Shown: positions 48,682 through 57,907, counted from the first letter of the stretch. The stretch: DNA of 64,000 nucleotides from Paraburkholderia unamae (GCF_003268775.1 NZ_QLSU01000035.1:35874-99873), one strand, 5' to 3'. Program-made: numbers and translations. The notes: a model not told the origin generated them from the letters alone.

Positions 48682-50714
48682 CAGTTGGCCTCCAGGGCTG
48701 CTTCAACCTTGCCACGGCGTTGCTTGTCTTCGAACGCCTTGACCAGTGCGCGGCTGCGCGCTTCTTCGTCTGCCCGGACCTTGGCGGCCGGGATGTAGTA
48801 ACCCTCGTTCTTCTGGAAGCTGTAGGCGATGGCCGTGCCGAGAATACCGACGAAGCCAACGATCATGAGCCACCAGATGTGCCAGATGCCAGCGAAGCCG
48901 AGCACCAGGCTGAAGAAACCGATGAACACACCAGCGCTCGTGTTCGAGGGCATGTGGATGTCGGTGTACTTCGTGTTCGCGACGTCCACGGTTTCGCGGC
49001 CGGTTTCCTTCAGGTGCGCAAACTCGTCGAGCTCGCTCACGTGCGGAATGATCGCGAAGTTATACGACGGCGGCGGCGACGACATCGACCATTCCAGCGT
49101 ACGGCCACCCCACGGATCGCCCGTCAGGTCGCGGTTTTCCGGCAGGTTGCGGTCGCGGATCGAGACATACAGTTGCAGCAGTTGATGCGCGATGCCGATT
49201 GCCACGAGCACGGCGCCAACCCACGCGATGATCATCCACGGATGCCATGCCGGATTGTCGTAGTGGTTCAGACGGCGCGTTGCGCCCATGAAGCCCAGCA
49301 CGTACAGCGGCGTGAAGGCGACATAGAAGCCCGAGAGCCAGAACCAGAACGCACGCTTGCCGAGCTTTTCGTTGAGCTTGAAGCCGAACGCCTTCGGGAA
49401 CCAGTAGTTGAAGCCGGCGAGGTAGCCGAACAGCACGCCGCCGATGATCACGTTGTGGAAGTGAGCAATCAGGAACAGCGAGTTGTGCAGCACGAAGTCC
49501 GCGCCCGGGATCGCCATCATCACGCCGGTCATGCCGCCGATGGTGAAGGTGACCATGAAGCCGATCGTCCAGAGCACCGGCGAGGTGAACTCGAGGCGGC
49601 CGCGGTAGATCGTGAACAGCCAGTTGAAGATCTTCACGCCCGTCGGGATCGCGATGATCATCGTCATGATGCCGAAGAACGCGTTGACGTTCGCACCCGA
49701 ACCCATCGTGAAGAAGTGGTGCAGCCACACGAGGAACGAGAGCACCATGATCGAGCAGGTCGCGTAGACCATGGTCTTGTAGCCGAACAGCGGCTTCTTC
49801 GCGTAGGTCGCGACGACTTCCGAGAAAATACCGAACGCCGGCAGGATCAGGATGTACACCTCGGGGTGACCCCAGGCCCAGATCAGGTTCAGGTACAGCA
49901 TGGCGTTGCCGCCGCCGTCATTCGTGAAGAAGTGCGTGCCGATGTAGCGGTCGAGGCCGAGCAGCGCGAGCGTCACGGTCAGGATCGGGAACGCGGCCAT
50001 GATCAGCACGTTCGTGCACAGCGCCGTCCACGTGAAGACCGGGATCTTCATCATCGTCATGCCGGGGGCACGCATCTTGATGATGGTGACGAAGAAGTTC
50101 ACGCCGGTCAGCAGCGTGCCGACACCGGAGATCTGGAGCGCCCACAGGTAGTAATCGACCCCTACCCCCGGACTGTACGCAAGCTCCGAAAGCGGCGGAT
50201 ACGCGAGCCAGCCCGTCATCGCGAACTCACCCACGACGAGCGAGATCATCAGCAGGATGGCGCCGACCGCGGTCATCCAGAACGACAGCGAGTTCAGGAA
50301 CGGGAACGCGACGTCACGTGCGCCGATCTGCAACGGCACGATGATGTTCATCAGGCCGACCATGAAGGCCATGGCCATGAAGAAGATCATGATCACGCCG
50401 TGCGCCGTGAAGATCTGGTCGTAGTGGTGCGGCGGGAGATAGCCCGGTGCGTTGTACGCGAGCGCGAGCTGGGTACGCATCATGATGGCGTCGGCGAAGC
50501 CGCGCAGCAGCATGATGAGGGCGAGGATGATGTACATCACGCCCAGACGCTTGTGGTCGACGCTCGTCAGCCACTCCGTCCACAGATATTTCCACTTACC
50601 GAGGTAAGTGACTGCACCGAGGACCAATGCCCCGATGACTGCCATGCCGATCATCGTGCCGAGAATAATCGGCTCGTGATACGGAATGGCGTCCAGTGTA
50701 AGTTTTCCGAACAT
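48681..50714 (-). CDS. cyoB: Cytochrome bo3 ubiquinol oxidase subunit I
   Basis: A 677-residue heme-copper oxidase core subunit in the inner membrane. It reduces O2 to water with electrons from ubiquinol while pumping protons. Key residues are visible: the His-Tyr copper site in WAWGHPEVYILILP, the HH pair in VWLHHFFTMG, the heme ligands in IAHFHNVIIGG, and the K-channel region. The Q-site start LTLDAIPYHEPIILGT is also intact. Length is normal. It is followed by cyoC with a one-base overlap and preceded by cyoA with a 7-base gap. Confidence 0.98.
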   Translation of the reverse strand: MFGKLTLDAIPYHEPIILGTMIGMAVIGALVLGAVTYLGKWKYLWTEWLTSVDHKRLGVMYIILALIMLLRGFADAIMMRTQLALAYNAPGYLPPHHYDQIFTAHGVIMIFFMAMAFMVGLMNIIVPLQIGARDVAFPFLNSLSFWMTAVGAILLMISLVVGEFAMTGWLAYPPLSELAYSPGVGVDYYLWALQISGVGTLLTGVNFFVTIIKMRAPGMTMMKIPVFTWTALCTNVLIMAAFPILTVTLALLGLDRYIGTHFFTNDGGGNAMLYLNLIWAWGHPEVYILILPAFGIFSEVVATYAKKPLFGYKTMVYATCSIMVLSFLVWLHHFFTMGSGANVNAFFGIMTMIIAIPTGVKIFNWLFTIYRGRLEFTSPVLWTIGFMVTFTIGGMTGVMMAIPGADFVLHNSLFLIAHFHNVIIGGVLFGYLAGFNYWFPKAFGFKLNEKLGKRAFWFWLSGFYVAFTPLYVLGFMGATRRLNHYDNPAWHPWMIIAWVGAVLVAIGIAHQLLQLYVSIRDRNLPENRDLTGDPWGGRTLEWSMSSPPPSYNFAIIPHVSELDEFAHLKETGRETVDVANTKYTDIHMPSNTSAGVFIGFFSLVLGFAGIWHIWWLMIVGFVGILGTAIAYSFQKNEGYYIPAAKVRADEEARSRALVKAFEDKQRRGKVEAALEAN

Positions 50715-50721
50715 GCTTGGC

Positions 50722-51609
50722 TTACCCCTTGGTCACACACGACGGGTCACTGAAATTCGTGACGTGGCCGTTGTTGTACTTCGCGATGATGTTGTTGAAG
50801 AGCTTCGGGTCGACCGTCGAGAAGTACTCAACCGGAGCCTTCTCACTCGGCTGCGAGACCGTTGCGTATTGATCCATGGAAAGCTGCGTCTGCGACGCCT
50901 TCACCTTCTGGACCCACGCGTCGAAGTCTTGCTGGCTCGTGGCGAGGGTGCGGAACTTCATGTCCGAGAAGCCCTTGCCGCTGAAGTTCGCCGAAAGGCC
51001 GGCGTAGTCGCCAGCGTGGTCGGCGATCAGGTGCAGACGCGTCTGCATGCCAGCCATCGCATAAACCTGGGTGCCAAGCTGCGGGATGAAGAACGAGTTC
51101 ATCACCGAGTCCGACGTGATGCTGAAGTTCACCGGCGTGCCAACGGGCACGGCCAGCTGGTTCACCGTCGCGATACCGAGATCGGGATAGATGAACAGCC
51201 ACTTCCAGTCGAGCGCCACGACTTCGACGTTGATCGGCTTGACGTTCGATTCGAGGGGCTTGTACGGATCGAGCTCGTGCGTGGTTTTCCACGTGAGCAC
51301 GCCGAGGAAGAGAATGATCAGCGTCGGGATCGTCCAGACGACGATTTCGATGGCTGTCGAGTGCGACCACTTCGGTGCGTAGGTGGCGTTACGGTTCGAC
51401 GCACGATAGTGGTACGCGAACCAGAGCGTCAGGATGATCACGGGGATCACCACAATCAGCATGGCCCAGGTGGAGGTCGCGATCAGCTGCTTTTCCGCCA
51501 CGCCCACGCTACCTTTGGGGTCGAGGAGCTCCATGTTGCAGCCGGAAAGACACATGGCCAATCCGGCGCTGACTGGAAGCAATAACCTTTGCAAGGTTGT
51601 TCTTTTCAT
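50722..51609 (-). CDS. cyoA: Cytochrome bo3 ubiquinol oxidase subunit II
   Basis: A 295-residue lipoprotein subunit. MKRTTLQRLLLPVSAGLAMC leads to the lipobox LSGC with lipidated Cys24; two membrane helices follow (about 43-65, 85-105) and then the periplasmic cupredoxin-like domain (NVEVVALDWKWLFIYPDLGI, ITSDSVMNSFFIPQLG). The CuA ligands are absent, as expected for quinol oxidases. I use the ATG at 51609, with AGG about 8 bases upstream, since it opens the signal peptide directly; ATG 51633 is possible. First gene of cyoABCD. Confidence 0.96.
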   Translation of the reverse strand: MKRTTLQRLLLPVSAGLAMCLSGCNMELLDPKGSVGVAEKQLIATSTWAMLIVVIPVIILTLWFAYHYRASNRNATYAPKWSHSTAIEIVVWTIPTLIILFLGVLTWKTTHELDPYKPLESNVKPINVEVVALDWKWLFIYPDLGIATVNQLAVPVGTPVNFSITSDSVMNSFFIPQLGTQVYAMAGMQTRLHLIADHAGDYAGLSANFSGKGFSDMKFRTLATSQQDFDAWVQKVKASQTQLSMDQYATVSQPSEKAPVEYFSTVDPKLFNNIIAKYNNGHVTNFSDPSCVTKG

Positions 51610-51850
51610 CACGTTTGCCTGAATTTCATTCATTGAATAGTTCCGGGCACATCCCCTGACATCCAGCAAAGGAAGCGCGCCCGCATCATACAGCCGCTTT
51701 GATATTTCGCAATCAATGAATGTGGAAAATGACCTTTGTCAAAACGCGATTGAGACACTTTGTCGCATGTGTTCGCGAGGTTTGTCGCGCCTCGGAAACA
51801 CACGCACGTCGCGCCCCACTCTCGTGTTGACAGTGGCCCGCCGCGGCTAT

Positions 51851-51874
51851 TTTTCGAATCTCAAAATTCGAAAA
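51851..51874. repeat. Perfect 9-bp inverted repeat upstream of cyo
   Basis: TTTTCGAAT (51851-51859) and ATTCGAAAA (51866-51874) around the 6-base centre CTCAAA. It is AT-rich and not followed by a T-tract, so it looks more like an operator than a terminator. Confidence 0.5.
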
Positions 51875-51888
51875 CCCTTACACACAGC

Positions 51889-51924
51889 AACGCGCCGCAC
51901 GGCCTGTGAGCGGTGCGGCGCGTT
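51889..51924 (-). terminator. Strong hairpin after NuoM-like gene
   Basis: A perfect 12-bp stem AACGCGCCGCAC / GTGCGGCGCGTT (51889-51900, 51913-51924) with a 12-base loop, 24 bases past the stop of the NuoM-like gene. No long T-tract follows on either strand. Confidence 0.6.
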
Positions 51925-51947
51925 GTTGCGTCGTCAATCTCTGGTAA

Positions 51948-53501
51948 TCACGTCGGCGAATGCGGCGGCTGCGCGGCACGAACGTCCGTGCCCGCGCGAA
52001 CTGCCTCGGCAGGTGCGCCGTCGTCGACGGGTTGCTTGCTGCGAAGGGCCTGGGTGACGAGGTTCGCCGCCGAGAGCTCGATCGCGTCGGTCATTGGCTT
52101 CGGATAGAGGCCAATCGCGAGCACAAACGCTGCGAGCGAAGCGAAGATCAGCGTTTCGCGACGGCCGATGTCGGCCAGCTTCGCGACGCCCTTGTTCGCC
52201 ACAGCACCAAAGATCACGCGCTTGTACATCCACAGGGTGTACGCAGCGCTCAGGATGACGGTCGTCGCGGCAATCGCGCCGATCCAGAAGTTCACGCGGA
52301 TCGCGCCCATGATGACCATGAACTCGCCCACGAAGCCCGACGTGCCCGGCAGGCCGAGGTTGGCCATGCAGAACAGCATCATGAAGGTCGCGTAACGCGG
52401 CATCACGTTGACGACGCCGCCATAGGCCGAGATCGAGCGCGTCTTGGTGCGGTCGAACAGCACGCCGATCGAGAGCAGCATCGCGCCCGAGACGAAGCCG
52501 TACGAGATCATCTGCACGATCGCGCCTTCGGTGCCGATCTGGTTGAAGAGGAACAGGCCCAGCGTGACGAGGCCCATGTGGGCGACCGTCGAGTACGCGA
52601 GCAGCTTGGTCATGTCGGTCTGCGCGAGTGCGAGCAGGCTCGAATAGACCACGGCCACGAGCGAGAGCGTGATGATGGCCGGCGCGAAGAAGTGCGCGGC
52701 GTCAGGCGTGATCGGCAGCGTGAAGCGCAGGAAGCCGTAGCCGCCGAGCTTGAGCATGGCCAGCATCACCGTCGCGCCGGTCGGCGCTTCGAGGTGGACG
52801 TCGGGCAGCCAGGTGTGGAACGGCCACATCGGGACCTTCACCGCGAAGGCCGCGAAGAAGCCGATGAAGACGAGGATCTGCGGGATGAAGCCGAGCGTGA
52901 GGTTGTGCCACACGGACATGTCGAAGGTGTGCGACTGGCTGTAGAGGTACAGCATCGACACCAGCATGAGCAGCGAGCCGGCCAGCGAGAAGAAGAAGAA
53001 CTTCACCGCGGCGTAGGTGCGACGCGCATTGCCCCACGTGCCGATCAGCAGGTACAGCGGGATCAGCGTGGCTTCGAAGAACACGAAGAAGAGCATGCCG
53101 TCGGTCGCCGCGAAGGTGCCGACCATCAGGCCTGAGAGAATCAGGAACGCGCCGAAGTACTGGGCGACGCGCACCGTGATCGACTGCCACGAGGCAATCA
53201 CGATCACGAGCGTCGTGAACGCGGTGAGCACCACGAGCCACATCGAAATACCGTCGATACCGAGTCGCCACGCCACGCCGAATTCAGGCAGCCAGTCGCG
53301 GAACTCAACGAACTGCATGCCGGCCTGATGATTATCGAAACCGGAAACGAGCGGGAGGGTCAGCAGCAGGCCGACGATGGCGCCAATGAGAGACAGCCAG
53401 CGGGCACGCTGCGGATGACGATCAGACCCGAGGCGCAGCACGGCCACGCCGAACAGGATGGGAATCCAGATCGCCAGACTCAGGAATGGAACGGATTGCA
53501 T
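51948..53501 (-). CDS. Solitary NuoM-like proton-translocating membrane subunit
   Basis: A 517-residue membrane protein of about 14 helices, homologous to NADH:quinone oxidoreductase subunit M. Conserved proton-channel residues are present: Glu143 (FVFFEATLIPLYLL) and Lys222 (AVKVPMWPFHTWLPDVHLEAP). HMGLVTLGLF and LPGTSGFVGEF are also typical. In complex I this gene lies among nuoA-N; here it stands alone beside cyoABCD with its own terminator. It could be a spare NuoM or part of another Mrp/Nuo-like transporter. AAGG lies about 10 bases before the ATG. Confidence 0.9.
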   Translation of the reverse strand: MQSVPFLSLAIWIPILFGVAVLRLGSDRHPQRARWLSLIGAIVGLLLTLPLVSGFDNHQAGMQFVEFRDWLPEFGVAWRLGIDGISMWLVVLTAFTTLVIVIASWQSITVRVAQYFGAFLILSGLMVGTFAATDGMLFFVFFEATLIPLYLLIGTWGNARRTYAAVKFFFFSLAGSLLMLVSMLYLYSQSHTFDMSVWHNLTLGFIPQILVFIGFFAAFAVKVPMWPFHTWLPDVHLEAPTGATVMLAMLKLGGYGFLRFTLPITPDAAHFFAPAIITLSLVAVVYSSLLALAQTDMTKLLAYSTVAHMGLVTLGLFLFNQIGTEGAIVQMISYGFVSGAMLLSIGVLFDRTKTRSISAYGGVVNVMPRYATFMMLFCMANLGLPGTSGFVGEFMVIMGAIRVNFWIGAIAATTVILSAAYTLWMYKRVIFGAVANKGVAKLADIGRRETLIFASLAAFVLAIGLYPKPMTDAIELSAANLVTQALRSKQPVDDGAPAEAVRAGTDVRAAQPPHSPT

Positions 53502-53974
53502 TTCAACAGGACCTTAAAAATGCGGAGCAAATAGCTTCGACAGCGCACGCTCTGGTGCGCAAGCAACTTGAAAGTTTGACGCGGGGTGAAAATCGAACCA
53601 GGCTGGCTGTAATGTATTTGTCAGCGACGAGGCGAAATGCAACACACGTTCAAGGGTTAACGAGGGTAAACGGAATACGGAAGTTTTGCAGCGCAACAAC
53701 ACGGGCCGGATCGAAGATTGATGCAAGTCATTGTTTTTATTCAGAAACGTACTAAGAGAAAAAACAACAAACAGGCCGTCTCGGCCCATTTTTGACCTCG
53801 AAAACCACGCTTTCGACCGCCAGGGCGCCGTGGGGCGCGGCAGGCTGTCGCGCTGCGTGGGCTGAATAATACATTACTTGTTTCTTTCGGTTCAATGACT
53901 TATGCATCAGGATGCGGCCCCCGGCGTCCTCCAAACCCCGTGCCAGTCCCATGTGCGGCACGTTTGCGCGGCGC

Positions 53975-54007
53975 AAAAAAAAGCCCCGGCCGTTGTGGGG
54001 CCGGGGC
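53975..54007 (-). terminator. Orphan intrinsic terminator on minus strand
   Basis: GCCCCGGCC (53983-53991) pairs with GGCCGGGGC (53999-54007) over a 7-base loop; the minus strand then has eight Ts (53975-53982). No minus-strand gene lies in the 330 bases upstream of it, so it may end an unannotated small RNA. Confidence 0.55.
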
Positions 54008-54158
54008 CAACTCTCACGATGCGCCAGGCAACTGGAACACACGCATGGCGGCACTTTAGCGCCTTATGTCCCCGCAATTAAGCGCGCGGCCTGGAACAGT
54101 CCTTTCCCGGTCGCGCGAAGCCAGCGCCACCTCGACCGGATTCTCCGCATCAATTCAC

Positions 54159-54177
54159 AAATGAGAATCATTTGCAT
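54159..54177. promoter_or_regulatory. Fur box
   Basis: AAATGAGAATCATTTGCAT contains AATGAGAATCATT, 12 of 13 positions of the central Fur consensus AATGATAATCATT. It is 160 bases upstream of the ATG of a 159-residue orphan gene on the plus strand, suggesting iron-dependent control. Confidence 0.65.
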
Positions 54178-54336
54178 TTACGGAGAATTTGCCCGAGAAT
54201 GGAGCCCATGCCGGAAACGCCCGGCACAACCTGAATGAACGCGGCGGCGCCCTGGCGCCCCGATTCCTTGTTCGCCAGCTCTGCAAGGGGCCGGAGTCAC
54301 TGCTTGAGCAGCCGACTGCGGCCGACAGGAGGCTCC

Positions 54337-54816
54337 ATGAACTACACCGCCCCTTTCGCAAGAAATGACACGCTGATCGACGACACCTTCGTCCAGCACC
54401 CCGACACCGTCGAGCAAACCGTGCTGCGCGCCGTGCGCACCTGGCTGCGCCCGCACTGCGACGCCTACGGCAAGGCGGAAAGCTGGCGCGGCGTGCTGGC
54501 CGACGCAGGACTCGGCGTGGACGGCATCGGCCACTTCGACCTGCTGATGGGCACGCTGCGCCGCGCCTCGTGCCGACCGCTCGACACGCGCTGCCGCTGC
54601 GCCTCCGAACTCGCGAAGGACGAAGGCTCGTTGTTGCAGGTGATCGCGCTCCTGCAATCCACGCGCAGCGAGGCCGCCGTGCGGTTGCTCAACGACTGGC
54701 TGCCCATGCCGAGCGTGAGCGGCATGCTCAAGACCGCACGCTGGTTCGCCATCGCGCTGCTCGACGCGGGCCTGCAACTGAGCGACCGCGCACGCCGCGT
54801 CACCTATATGCACTGA
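54337..54816 (+). CDS. Cys-rich hypothetical protein, probably Fur-controlled
   Basis: A 159-residue soluble protein. The start at 54337 has a near-perfect AGGAGG 5 bases upstream. The centre carries a cysteine cluster (RRASCRPLDTRCRCASELAK) about residues 76-95, preceded by helical LRAVRTWLRPHCDAYGKAES and followed by helical LLQVIALLQSTRSEAAVRLL. Three closely spaced cysteines plus one upstream could bind metal. I do not recognise a family. A Fur box 160 bases upstream points to iron homeostasis. No neighbours on the same strand within 120 bases. Confidence 0.72.
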   Translation: MNYTAPFARNDTLIDDTFVQHPDTVEQTVLRAVRTWLRPHCDAYGKAESWRGVLADAGLGVDGIGHFDLLMGTLRRASCRPLDTRCRCASELAKDEGSLLQVIALLQSTRSEAAVRLLNDWLPMPSVSGMLKTARWFAIALLDAGLQLSDRARRVTYMH

Positions 54817-54940
54817 TCGCACACTGACCATACCGGGCGCGGCGCATGAGCTCATAACCAAAAACGATTTGGGCGCGGGCCGCGCGACCGGTAGCATCTC
54901 GCGCTTTCCGCTATCTGCGCGCCCGAGCGCATCGCCTCGC

Positions 54941-56443
54941 ATGTCCGCCCCTGCTTCTCCTTCTTCGCACAACACGTCCGGCCGCCCGGTGATCCGCAGC
55001 GCCGCCGACGTCTCACGGCTCGTCAACGCCGGGGCGGCCACCGGCAGCAACGCTCGCATCGTCGTCGCCATCGCGCTGGGCGGCGTTTTTCTCGACGCCT
55101 ACGATCTCGGCGCCCTCGCCTTCGGCCTCAAGGACGTGGCGCGGGAATTCTCGCTTTCGCCTGCGGGCACCGGCTTCGTCGCCTCGGCCATCACGTTCGG
55201 CGCCATCGTCGGCGCGTTTCTCGGCGGCTTCCTGACCGATCGCATCGGGCGCTATCGCGTGTTCATGGCCGACATGTTCTTCTTCGTCGTGGCCGCCATT
55301 GCGTGCGCGCTCGCGCCCAACGCCTGGGTGCTCGGCGGCGCGCGCTTCGTGATGGGGCTGGGCGTGGGCATCGACCTGCCCGTGGCCATGGCCTTTCTTG
55401 CGGAGTTCTCGCGGCTTCAGGGCCGCGGCAACAAGGCCGCGCGCGTGGCAATGTGGTGTCCTGTCTGGTATGCGGCGATCAGCGTTTCGTACCTGCTGGT
55501 GCTGGCGTTCTACGCGAGCCTGCCCGCCTCGCACTCGCACCTGCTCTGGCGTTTGACGCTCGGCTTCGGCGCGGTGCCCGCGCTCGTCATCATCGCGATT
55601 CGCAGCCGCTATATCAGCGAGTCGCCGGTGTGGGCCGCGAATCAAGGCGATCTCGCGGGCGCCGCGCGCATCCTCAAGCGCTCGTACGGCATCGACGCGC
55701 AGCTCGCGCCCGAAGCCACCGCGAACGCCGGGGCGAAGCCCGCGCGCGTGGCGTCGTGGAAGAACTACGGCGCGCTGCTGCGCGGCGTCTATACGCGGCG
55801 CACGATCCTGGCCACGGTGATCGGCGTGGCTTCCTCGTTCGCGTACAACGCGGTCGCGTTCGGCCTGCCCGTGATCATCTCGAGCTTCCTGGCTCAATCG
55901 ATGCTCACGACCATCCTCGCCTCGCTCGTGCTCAATCTCGGCTTCGCCTTCGTGGGCGGGCTGATCGCCGTGCGCACCGTGCCGCGCTTCGGCGCGTGGA
56001 AGCTCACCGTGTGGGGCTACACGATCCAGTTCGCCGCGCTCGTCGGCCTCGCGATCGTCGGCAAGCCGTCGAGCGGCCCCGAAGTCGTGAGCGCCGTCGC
56101 CCTGCTCGCGGCGTTCCTGTTCGGCCAGGGCGTGGGCCCGGGCTCGCACAGCATGACCTTCGCCTCGCTCGGCTATCCCACGTCGCTGCGCGGCGTGGGC
56201 GTGGGCTTCAATCAGACGCTCATGCGCGCAAGCTCCACGGTTTCGCTGTTCCTGTTCCCGGTGCTGGCCGCCGCGCTCAACACGCGCGTGTTCTGGATCA
56301 TCGCGATCGCGCCGCTCGCGGGCCTCGCGGCGTTGCTGGCCATCCGTTGGGAGCCGTCGGGCTATGACGTCGACGCGGAAGATTTCGACGCCGCGCCGCC
56401 GGTGCGCGCCAACGCCGGACACGCCGCGGAGACCGTGCAATAA
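54941..56443 (+). CDS. MFS transporter, sugar-porter/aromatic-acid-like
   Basis: A 500-residue carrier with 12 predicted helices. Helix 1 carries GGVFLDAYDLGALAFGLKDV (the D-x-Y-D motif of aromatic acid/metabolite symporters), the cytoplasmic loop has GGFLTDRIGRYRVFM (motif A), and helix 4-5 includes RFVMGLGVGIDLPVAMAFLA. RYISESPVWAANQGD resembles the PESPRW-like loop after helix 6. The start at 54941 is the most compact choice; an upstream start at 54869 adds an unlikely leader. The substrate is unclear. It converges on the next MFS gene. Confidence 0.88.
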   Translation: MSAPASPSSHNTSGRPVIRSAADVSRLVNAGAATGSNARIVVAIALGGVFLDAYDLGALAFGLKDVAREFSLSPAGTGFVASAITFGAIVGAFLGGFLTDRIGRYRVFMADMFFFVVAAIACALAPNAWVLGGARFVMGLGVGIDLPVAMAFLAEFSRLQGRGNKAARVAMWCPVWYAAISVSYLLVLAFYASLPASHSHLLWRLTLGFGAVPALVIIAIRSRYISESPVWAANQGDLAGAARILKRSYGIDAQLAPEATANAGAKPARVASWKNYGALLRGVYTRRTILATVIGVASSFAYNAVAFGLPVIISSFLAQSMLTTILASLVLNLGFAFVGGLIAVRTVPRFGAWKLTVWGYTIQFAALVGLAIVGKPSSGPEVVSAVALLAAFLFGQGVGPGSHSMTFASLGYPTSLRGVGVGFNQTLMRASSTVSLFLFPVLAAALNTRVFWIIAIAPLAGLAALLAIRWEPSGYDVDAEDFDAAPPVRANAGHAAETVQ

Positions 56444-56467
56444 CGCCGGGGCGCGTCCACTTGCCAG

Positions 56468-57907
56468 CTACTTGCGCGCCTTCATGCGCTCGCGCCAGTA
56501 ACGCCGCACGGCGCGCGCCATCTTCGGATACTGCTCGCCCGGCACGGCGAACAGCACGAGCGCGCACAGCGCGAGCACGGCGCAAAAGACAAACGTGCCG
56601 CGATAGCCGAACGCCTGCACGAGCAGGCCCGAGAGCACGCCGGAGAGAATCGAGCCGAGACGCGCGGCGTTGAAGAACAGCGCCGTCGCCCGCCCCGGCG
56701 ACGAGGGCATCAGATCCTGCACGAAGGTCATGCCAAGACACGACGTGACGGCGACCACGAACGCATTGAGGATCTGCATGGGGATCAGCGCCTGCACGCC
56801 GGGCGCCACCGACATCGCAACGAAGTACACGGCGTGCACCACGGCGCACGCCGCCAGCCACCACGGCTTGTCGAGCACCGAGGCGCGCGCGCCGAGCGCG
56901 AGCATCATCGGGATCTCCATGAACGCGCCGAGGCCGAGCATGATCGAGACGTCGATGCGCGTGCCATGCAGACCGTGCACGATGTAGAGCGGCAGCACGA
57001 TCATCGTCGCGTTCGCGGCGAGGCCGATGAGTGTCAGCGCAACGATCGCGCGCATGATGTCTTTCTGCGAGCCCTCGGCGGCAAGCGGCAGCGGCGCCTT
57101 GGCTTTGCGCGTGGCCGTGGCCTTTGTCCTTGAATCCGACTTTGACTTCACGGACGGCGCGGCCAGCGCAGCGGAGTCGCGCGGCGCGCCCGGCTGCACC
57201 TCGGCCTGCGTGAGCGGCTGGCCTTCGTACTGCGCCGCGCCCTCCTCCGCCATTTCCCGCTCGACTTCGCCCGAGGTGGGCCGCGCCATCCAATGCTGCG
57301 TGGCGTGCTCGTCGGCGCGCGGCTCGCGCATGCGCCAGACGATCGCGCCACACGCCGCGAAGCTCGCCGCCGCGAACAGAAAGAGACCATAGAAGCTCGT
57401 GGCCGCGAGCACGAGCGCGCCGACCGCCGGGCCGAACACCCAGGCGGCCGAAAGAATCGTGCGCAATGTTGCGCTGGCGAAGGTGCGCTCGGCGTCGTCG
57501 CGCGCGGGCAGCGCCGCGCGGCTGAACGAGAACACGAGCGAGAGCGCGCAGCCGCCCGCGCCGATGAACGCAATGCCGACGATGAGCAATAGCCGGTAGT
57601 CGCGCACGACGCACAGACACAGATAGCCGAGCGTCGCCGCGCACAACGACACCAGCAGCAGCAGCTTGTGCTTGCCCGTGGCGTCGCTCCAGCGCCCCGC
57701 CGCCGTGCTCGCGATGACGCCGCTCGTGGCGATGGCGGTCATGAACACGCCCAGCCGTAACGGCGTCATGCCGGCGCGCTCGACGCCGAACAGCGACAGG
57801 TAAGGCGCGGTGAAGGACATCGCCACGCCCAGCATCAAGGTGGCCGCGGCGAGCGGCAGGAAACCGGGAATACGCAAAAGACCGGCAAAGCGCGAGTTCT
57901 TGAGCAC
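56468..57907 (-). CDS. MFS sugar-efflux-like transporter (SetA/SetB type)
   Basis: A 479-residue carrier with two six-helix halves. The second half contains FVQDLMPSSPGRATALFFNA and RLGSILSGVLSGLLVQAFGYRG, close to the Set family of sugar efflux transporters. Between the halves (about residues 195-275) lies a long hydrophilic loop (DEHATQHWMARPTSGEVERE, then Lys/Ala-rich RTKATATRKAKAPL) much longer than in E. coli SetB. The ATG at 57907 opens directly into helix 1. It ends 24 bases from the convergent MFS gene at 56443. Confidence 0.88.
   Translation of the reverse strand: MLKNSRFAGLLRIPGFLPLAAATLMLGVAMSFTAPYLSLFGVERAGMTPLRLGVFMTAIATSGVIASTAAGRWSDATGKHKLLLLVSLCAATLGYLCLCVVRDYRLLLIVGIAFIGAGGCALSLVFSFSRAALPARDDAERTFASATLRTILSAAWVFGPAVGALVLAATSFYGLFLFAAASFAACGAIVWRMREPRADEHATQHWMARPTSGEVEREMAEEGAAQYEGQPLTQAEVQPGAPRDSAALAAPSVKSKSDSRTKATATRKAKAPLPLAAEGSQKDIMRAIVALTLIGLAANATMIVLPLYIVHGLHGTRIDVSIMLGLGAFMEIPMMLALGARASVLDKPWWLAACAVVHAVYFVAMSVAPGVQALIPMQILNAFVVAVTSCLGMTFVQDLMPSSPGRATALFFNAARLGSILSGVLSGLLVQAFGYRGTFVFCAVLALCALVLFAVPGEQYPKMARAVRRYWRERMKARK

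Larger units (their letters stand above)
51610..51947. promoter_or_regulatory. cyo promoter region with repeats
   Basis: About 340 bases upstream of cyoA. It holds three TTTGTC direct repeats on the plus strand (51735, 51759, 51781; GACAAA on the coding strand), the first of which lies in TTGACAAAG and could be a -35 element. It also holds an inverted repeat TTTTCGAAT/ATTCGAAAA (51851-51874) and the NuoM terminator. An FNR site is not present. Confidence 0.5.
53502..54336. other. Long intergenic region with Fur box and orphan terminator
   Basis: About 835 bases with no supported gene. It contains an orphan minus-strand terminator (53975-54007), a weaker GGCCG/CGGCC stem near 53781, and a Fur-like box at 54159. 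The part nearest 53502 should be the NuoM-like promoter. The GC content is uneven, dropping at 53640-53770. Confidence 0.5.

Noticed and set aside
48618..50753. 711-residue open frame opposite cyoB
   Set aside because: Antisense shadow of a highly conserved oxidase gene, dominated by His/Asp/Arg/Glu.
51706..51725. FNR/ANR-like site TTGAT...ATCAA upstream of cyoA
   Set aside because: The half sites are separated by eight bases rather than the four required, so it does not fit an FNR dimer.
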